Assembly: GCA_958298945.1 (NCBI GenBank)
Contig: OY282606.1
Coordinates: 89,473,696 to 89,537,695, forward strand
Direction: 5' to 3'
DNA length: 64,000 bases
Source: Atherix ibis
Lineage: Eukaryota; Arthropoda; Insecta; Diptera; Athericidae
Position 1 is the first letter of the stretch. The number at the start of each line of letters is the position of its first letter. A program made the position numbers and the translations under genes. Shown in pieces: positions 58,769 to 64,000 of the stretch. The notes beneath the pieces are model-generated. The model ran no database searches. It had not been told where the DNA came from and saw only the letters and a program-made list of their open reading frames with translations.

Positions 58769-59652
58769 GGAGGTGTGTTCAAAAAGTATCGCGAATTTCC
58801 GCAGGTTACGTATATTCTATTTCCGATTTTTTTGTGGCGTTATGTTGGTACTCATGTCTCTCACTTATGCCAATAAGTTCGGCCATTTTGAATGTTCAGT
58901 TAATTTTTTAAAGCTGCTTTGCTTGCACGTCTTTTGGCTCGTTTTCGATTTTTGCTCAATTTCGACCAAAAACAGCATCGCATTAACATTGCTAAGGAGC
59001 TGTTGGACTCTGTCCGCCATGACCCAAATTTGCTTCAGAGGGTCATAACTGGTGACGAATCATGGGTTTATGGTTATGACGTGGAAACCAAAGCTCAATC
59101 ATCCCAATGGAAGCTGTGGCACGAGCCAAAAGCGAAAAAAGCACCAAGTTCGGTCGAATGAAGGTTTTGCTTACAGTTTTCTTCGATTACAGGAGTGTGG
59201 TGCATTATGAGTTCTTACCACAGGGTAGAACGTTCAATAAGCAATATTACCTGCAAATTATGCGCAAGTTGCGCGAAGCAATCCGCCAGAAACTCCCGGA
59301 TTCGTGGAAGAACAAAAATTGGCTTATGCCATTTTTGGCCAAAAATTAAACACTAATAATGCCGCAGCCACCGTATTTGCGAAATCTGGCCCCCTGTGAC
59401 TTTTTCTTGTTCGCGAAACTGAAGAACCCAATGACAGGACGACGCTTCTCTATTATTGAGGAGATAAAGACGGCATCGAAGGAGGAACTGAACAAGGTCA
59501 CAGAAAGAGGATTTTTTGAAGTGCTTCGAGGATTGGAAAAAACGTTTGCATAAGTGTATAATATCTGATGGGGATTACTTTGATGGGGACAAAATAGATA
59601 TTCATAAATACATAAATAATTTTTGAAAAAACACAAAATCCGCGATACTTTT
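58769..59652 (+). mobile_element. Family R mariner, double-deletion derivative, right end truncated
   Basis: The left TIR reads GGAGGTGTGTTCAAAAAGTA from 58769 with TA outside (58767-58768). Both shared deletion junctions are present, at about 58943-58985 and 59317-59345. The copy runs to its 3' TIR but is cut in the middle of it (CGCGATACTTTT at 59641-59652), where the inverted neighbour begins. It therefore has one complete end only. Confidence 0.9.
58919..59553 (+). pseudogene. Family R transposase lacking DNA-binding domain and Asp 2
   Basis: The first frame (58919-59161) opens in leader-derived sequence MLARLLARFRFLLNFDQKQ and carries the first catalytic Asp in ITGDESWVYGYDVETKAQSS. A small deletion near 59155 shifts the frame. 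The next (59107-59349) has KVLLTVFFDYRSVVHYEFLP and ends KNKNWLMPFLAKN with a stop where the neighbour copies read on. The third frame (59359-59553) has NLAPCDFFLFAKLKNPMTGR with the third Asp and EELNKVTERGFFE. The second catalytic Asp block is deleted, as in the copies at 17478 and 44470. Confidence 0.88.
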
Positions 59653-60374
59653 AGACGATTTAAAAATCATTTTTTGTGATCTTGTTCAGCTCCTCCTTCG
59701 ATGCCGTCTTTATCTCCTCAATCGTAGCGTAGCATCGTCCTTTCATGGGACTCTTCAGTTTCGGGAACAATAAAAAGTCACAGGGGGTCAGATCTGGGGA
59801 ATACAGTGGCTGCGGCATTATTAGTATGTTGTTTTTGGCCAAAAATTCCAATCATGATGCAAAAGCCAATTTTTGTTCTTCTACAAATCCGGGCGTTTCA
59901 AGGGGATTGCTTCGCATAACTTGCAGGTAATATTCCTTATTAATCGTTCTACCCTATGGCAAGAACTCATGATGCACAATACTCCTGCAAACGAAGAAAA
60001 CTGTAAGCAAAACTGTCCGGCACGCTTTTCCTCGTTCACATCTTCTCGGCCCTCTGAGAACATTTTGCACCACCGATAAACGTTGCCTCGGCCCAAGGTA
60101 GCTTCACCATATGCCACATTTAACATTCGGAATACGTCCGCGCAATAAATTTTGTTTTTCACAAAAAATTTGATACAGATTCATTTATCCATTTTTTGGA
60201 ATGGGCAAAAATCGAAGACGAGCCAAAACACGTGAAAGCAAAGCAGGTGTCGAAAATTAACTGAACATTCAAAATGGCCGAACTTGTCGGCATAAGTGAG
60301 AGATATGAGTACAAACATAATGCCACAAAAAACTCTAATATCGAATAGACGCGATACTTTTTGAACAGACTTTG
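59653..60374 (-). mobile_element. Family R mariner, inverted neighbour with a different deletion
   Basis: This copy is inverted relative to the one at 58769. Its 5' TIR lies at the right, ending TTTTTGAACAGACTTTG at 60374 with TA outside (60375-60376). Its 3' end is cut at about 59653 against the neighbour. Unlike the other copies it keeps the leader-to-N-terminus sequence (TGCCCATTCC region near 60200), so it descends from an undeleted ancestor. Confidence 0.9.
59657..60162 (-). pseudogene. Family R transposase with N-terminal HTH but no Asp 1 region
   Basis: The frame starting MKNKIYCADVFRMLNVAYGE at 60162 contains the first helix-turn-helix part (GRGNVYRWCKMFSEGREDVN) and then jumps, at about 60018, to sequence matching VLLTVFFxCRGVVHHEFL read in a shifted frame. 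The second helix-turn-helix and the first catalytic Asp are therefore deleted. Further left NWLLHHD is followed by a second deletion of about a dozen residues, and then FLAKNNILIMPQPLYSPDLTP with CDFLLFPKLKSPMKGR holds the third Asp. It is the only copy here that retains the family R DNA-binding start. Confidence 0.87.
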
Positions 60375-60376
60375 TA

Positions 60377-60615
60377 GCTCTAAAAGAACATGTTCAACGA
60401 TGTCAAATTTCACGATCTTGGAGGTTAACTGGCATTACCAAACCTCGAAATTACGCTACTTCTCCTGGGACCAAATTCGAGAATAGTATTAAAATTTATT
60501 CGCTTGCAGTGATTTCTTAATGAAATTCTTGTTGGTTGAAAATAATTTTGCTTATTGACATATCCACCGAACGACAAATGAGCCTCATCGAAGAATGAGC
60601 AAAACTTTAAAAAGT
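60377..60615 (-). pseudogene. DUF4817-class IS630/Tc1-type transposase, internally deleted
   Basis: Read leftwards from about 60612, the frame gives FFDEAHLSFGGYVNKQNY (60550-60605), the first catalytic block of this transposase class, usually SDEAHF-x-x-x-GYVNKQN. After a deletion of roughly a hundred residues it reads RRSSVISRFGNAS, then PPRS and NLTSLNMFF with stops replacing the expected Trp and Cys and Asn replacing the block's first Asp. This corresponds to the third catalytic block ISR-x-GDVNWPPRSCDLTPLDYF. It ends at the TA flank of the family R composite, which suggests the mariner landed inside it. No matching continuation was identified on the far side at 58766. Confidence 0.65.
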
Positions 60616-60620
60616 TTTTA

Positions 60621-63600
60621 TAATTTGGAAGTGTTCTTTACTAAATAATATCAGATTTATTACTTTGCGAAATACAAAATGAATGTACAATAAATGCTAA
60701 ATGAACTAATAGAATAATTTAAGTTTAATAATAAATTCTGAACTTATGAGAATTTTGTGCATTTATAAATACTCGTTATAATTTTTCAAATTAAAGGGTC
60801 TATGTCCTGAAATTCACAAAATAATTTACTTAAAATCAAAAAAAAAAAAAAATTATACCATAAATTGAGGATTTTCTTCTTTGTAAAAGAAACTTCCGTC
60901 ATTGATTGTGCACTTATTTAATCACATTTAATTACAAGTACGTGCCTTGAATTATTTTCGAAATGTTAAAAATTATATTACCAAGAATCTATGGTGTTCA
61001 GTAAAATTGGCATGTATCCGATTAGATATTCTGAAAATTGTCATTTATTCATTACTCTGTGTGGGTGGTTTTTGGGAATGTTAATGTATTGGTGATATTT
61101 GAAACGTCTTTTATTGACGATGTGTTAAAGTATAGAGAGAGTCTTATGTAGAGGATTTTTTAAGTTTTTTTTTTATATCTTGTGAGCTGAAGTGGAAAAT
61201 CGTTTACAAATGCTGACAACGCTTAATGAAAAAGGGTTGAAAATAACAAAACAATAAATTGCTGTATTTAATTACACCTGTGTGACAAATGACATCGGTT
61301 GGAGAATTTCAAGTTATATAAATGATAAAAGAACTTATGTGAAAGTATAATTTTATGAAAATATATTTATGTTAACAACCACCAGGTTGAAAAAAGAGTT
61401 TTAAGGGAGGTTGAAATCGAATGTAGCTCCTCTTTTAGATGGATGATGTTCACGCGTACGTTCTACATGCTACACCACCAAAATAGTGATTATTACTAAG
61501 TGGGTTATACCGTGAATGTAGAACAGTCGAAGAAAAATTGTGTCGAAAAGACAAAAGTGATTTCAATTGAAATCTGAAACATTTAGTCACGACGTGCTAT
61601 AAGCACATTAAAATGGCGGAGCTTACTTTCATAACCCATGGCAATGGGGTATGGGGGGAAAATTTGTAATACGAAAATGTGACTTACTGTTCATTCCATT
61701 TCTTAACAAATTATTTGCTATTCAAGTTCACGAAAGCATGAAGGAAAATTTTCTCAAGCATTTCATCGTAATGCGTTGAAAAGGTAAAAAGGTGGACTTT
61801 GGCTCTTTTTGCTTCTAAAAATGGAAGAAATGAACAATTTCTATTCCCTTTTTAATACCTGCTTTAGAATCATTTCATTTTATATTAGCACTCATATTTT
61901 CCTCTAAAACAAGGAGTATCGTCAGATTTAAGGGTCAGACCATTTATTTCATTTATAATGTCTAGAACAATTTTGATACATCCTAAAAAACACTTTTTAG
62001 AGAATAATTGTTTTTTTTAAACTTTTTTTTTTAAGTCTTACTAAAAATATTTCATATAATATTCATTTCCTTTGCTGTATTATCAAGTTTAATCTTGATT
62101 TTTATTTTTATTTTATTACATCATTAGTAGTGTATTTTTGTAACAATAATAGAAATATAAATAGATCTTATGTGTACGTCGAAATAACTATTCTATGAAA
62201 TCAGTTACTTTTCATGTTCATGACTATTCCCAGTCTCCTTTTCGTATATGGAAAAAATCTAAGCTTTGGTACAATTTGTAGAAATTACATATAACTGTGT
62301 ATGTACCATACAAAACTTAATAATTCAACTGATGATTATTTTGAGAATTTTAAGCACGCCAACATGATTATTCATTTGGTAATTCTTTCAGTAATAAAAT
62401 ATATCCACAATCCCAAAAATATACCCCAATTTGATACTCAAGTGTAGCCGGAAAACGGAAGTTAAATGAAAGAAAAATATTACAGATGAAACTACACTCA
62501 TGGTCTCGAAGTTGAATAAATATGAAAATAGAAGATAATAGAAAATAGACGCTTTAATAATAATAAAAAAAAAAAAAAAAACATGTACGTGTGCAAACGT
62601 GGGTTAAGTTTGTTTTTAAGGAGAGTAAAAGTGAATGTACAATAATGGGAGGCTATGTCGAAATGTAAATGTTCAGATTGGGCATACGTACTAACGTACT
62701 TATATGGAGAGAGTAGAAATGATAACATTTGAAAAGATATTACAATATTTTCAGCATATGAGCTACAAGATGAAAATAAGTATGAGAACAATGACTTCAA
62801 CTTCTGGGATGTAAAAGGATTTGAAGAGGGTATAGGCAATAGATATAAGGATCGTGGGTGGGATATAAAGAAAGATCACAGGAAATACAAAACAAACCTT
62901 TCGTGCTGAGCACAGGTGGTTATAATAGGTTTTTAAGACAACACAAGGATTACAATTTCGCTTTTTGTTTATATTTATACATTTATATATATATCTAAAT
63001 GTGTACACATATTGTCATGTCTTTTCTATTTCATTTTATTATTTTTATGTGAAAAAAATTAAACAAATTGCTACCAAAATATCTGGTAACAACAAAGTTT
63101 AATAGGAAAATAATAATTTTTCTCCGAACCCTTATTTCTATACTTGGATATAGAATTTGATAATCTATTTATAATTGAATTTATATGAGAATTTGAAGGC
63201 TCTTAATTATAGGATTAAAGAAAATATTTTTCTTTATTTAATATTTTAATATGATTTCATTAATCAGAAATCGTTTGATCTATTTCAAATCAAAATTAAT
63301 ATAAAAACCAGAAAAAATGCTAATTTATAATATAAATATATTATAGAAAAAAAACGTTATATCCTTATTATTAAGTGAAGTTAATTCATTTGAATTTGAA
63401 GAGATTTATATAATATTGTTATTGTGAAAGAACCTTTTCTATTTTTGGAAAAATTATTTTTTGCTTTGATATTTTTGGATTATTTGAAAATCAACACTTT
63501 GATATTATTTAGAAACCTTAAAGTTCAGAAAGCTCTGAATTATGAAAATTCCATGGATTTGCTCTTATTTTATTATATAAATTATTTCTCCAAATATAAT

Positions 63601-64000
63601 TTTTAAAAGGACTTTATATAAATTCAGAGAATATTATTTTAATTGGTTGTTCTTTTGTTTGTTTATTTTTTTATTTTTCTTTTGGAAACCTGCATATTTT
63701 TTGGACAAGATGAATTTTTTTAGTTGGATTGGATGAGAGTTTCATAATAGAGGAAAGTTTATTAAAAAAAATTTGTTTAGGTAAACAAAAAAAAAAAAAA
63801 ATTGAACAGCACAAAATTGTTTGATTTCCGAAAAATTGGGTGGTTTCCATGTTGCCCTATCCGAATTCTGAGCAGTTTCCGTACGGAAAATTTTAATAAA
63901 TTTATTAAGTATACATTTTGGGCAATGGTTTACCAATTTTGTATAAGAGGTTTTCGCTACTTATCACGTCTAAACGTATTATGTGCCATTTGGTTAGTAG
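60621..64000. other. AT-rich non-coding stretch, no gene recognised
   Basis: No supportable gene or element. Open frames such as 62498-62839 on the minus strand are short and compositionally biased. Poly-A tracts occur at 60839-60854, 62568-62581 and 63788-63801. Confidence 0.55.

Noticed and set aside
1..64000. tRNA genes, rRNA and histone or other conserved host genes.
   Set aside because: I looked for TTCGAAT-type T-loop signatures and conserved protein blocks on both strands and found none outside transposon coding sequence.

Overview
The window looks like non-genic nuclear DNA of an insect, most likely a fly (Diptera). The base composition is strikingly AT-rich, homopolymer A/T runs are everywhere, and almost all recognisable coding sequence is decayed transposon. 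The transposon mix (several mariner subfamilies, a jockey-like non-LTR retrotransposon, a piggyBac-like piece) and an opa-like CAACAG tract point to insects. The species assignment is inference. I found no convincing intact host gene, tRNA, rRNA or CRISPR array. One small two-exon candidate near 2.95 kb is listed with low confidence.

Layout. Positions 1-8397 are AT-rich with one long G-run. A truncated mariner lies at 8.4-9.2 kb, an internally deleted mariner with good terminal inverted repeats (TIRs) at 14.29-15.05 kb, and a deleted mariner of a second family (called family R here; TIR begins CGAGGTCTGTTC) at 17.48-18.36 kb. A nearly complete 1,281-bp mariner lies at 22.35-23.63 kb, with a degenerate relative at 25.08-26.34 kb. 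A cluster at 30.08-31.76 kb holds a mariner, a piggyBac-like fragment and a second copy of the mariner end. A palindromic family R composite lies at 34.70-35.53 kb and a decayed non-LTR element at 37.9-39.8 kb. A mariner / DUF4817-type transposase / mariner sandwich fills 40.07-41.77 kb. Another family R copy at 44.47-45.38 kb abuts an ~880-bp CAACAG-type array at 45.39-46.27 kb. A better preserved, 5'-truncated non-LTR element with an A-tail lies at 49.65-52.11 kb. A 139-bp tandem satellite of about 11 units fills 54.5-56.05 kb. Two inverted family R copies lie tail to tail at 58.77-60.37 kb, followed by a DUF4817-type remnant.

How the pieces relate. At least six mariner families are present and none of the copies has an uninterrupted transposase. 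The most informative pattern is in family R. Four copies share the same deletion junction that removes the DNA-binding N-terminus, and three of them also share a second deletion that removes the second catalytic aspartate. This implies that a non-autonomous deletion derivative was amplified in trans through its TIRs. Two further loci are inverted composites still bounded by outward TIRs and TA dinucleotides, so they could have moved as units. Short remnants of an unrelated IS630/Tc1-type transposase with a DUF4817-like N-terminus occur at four loci, each beside a mariner or the satellite.
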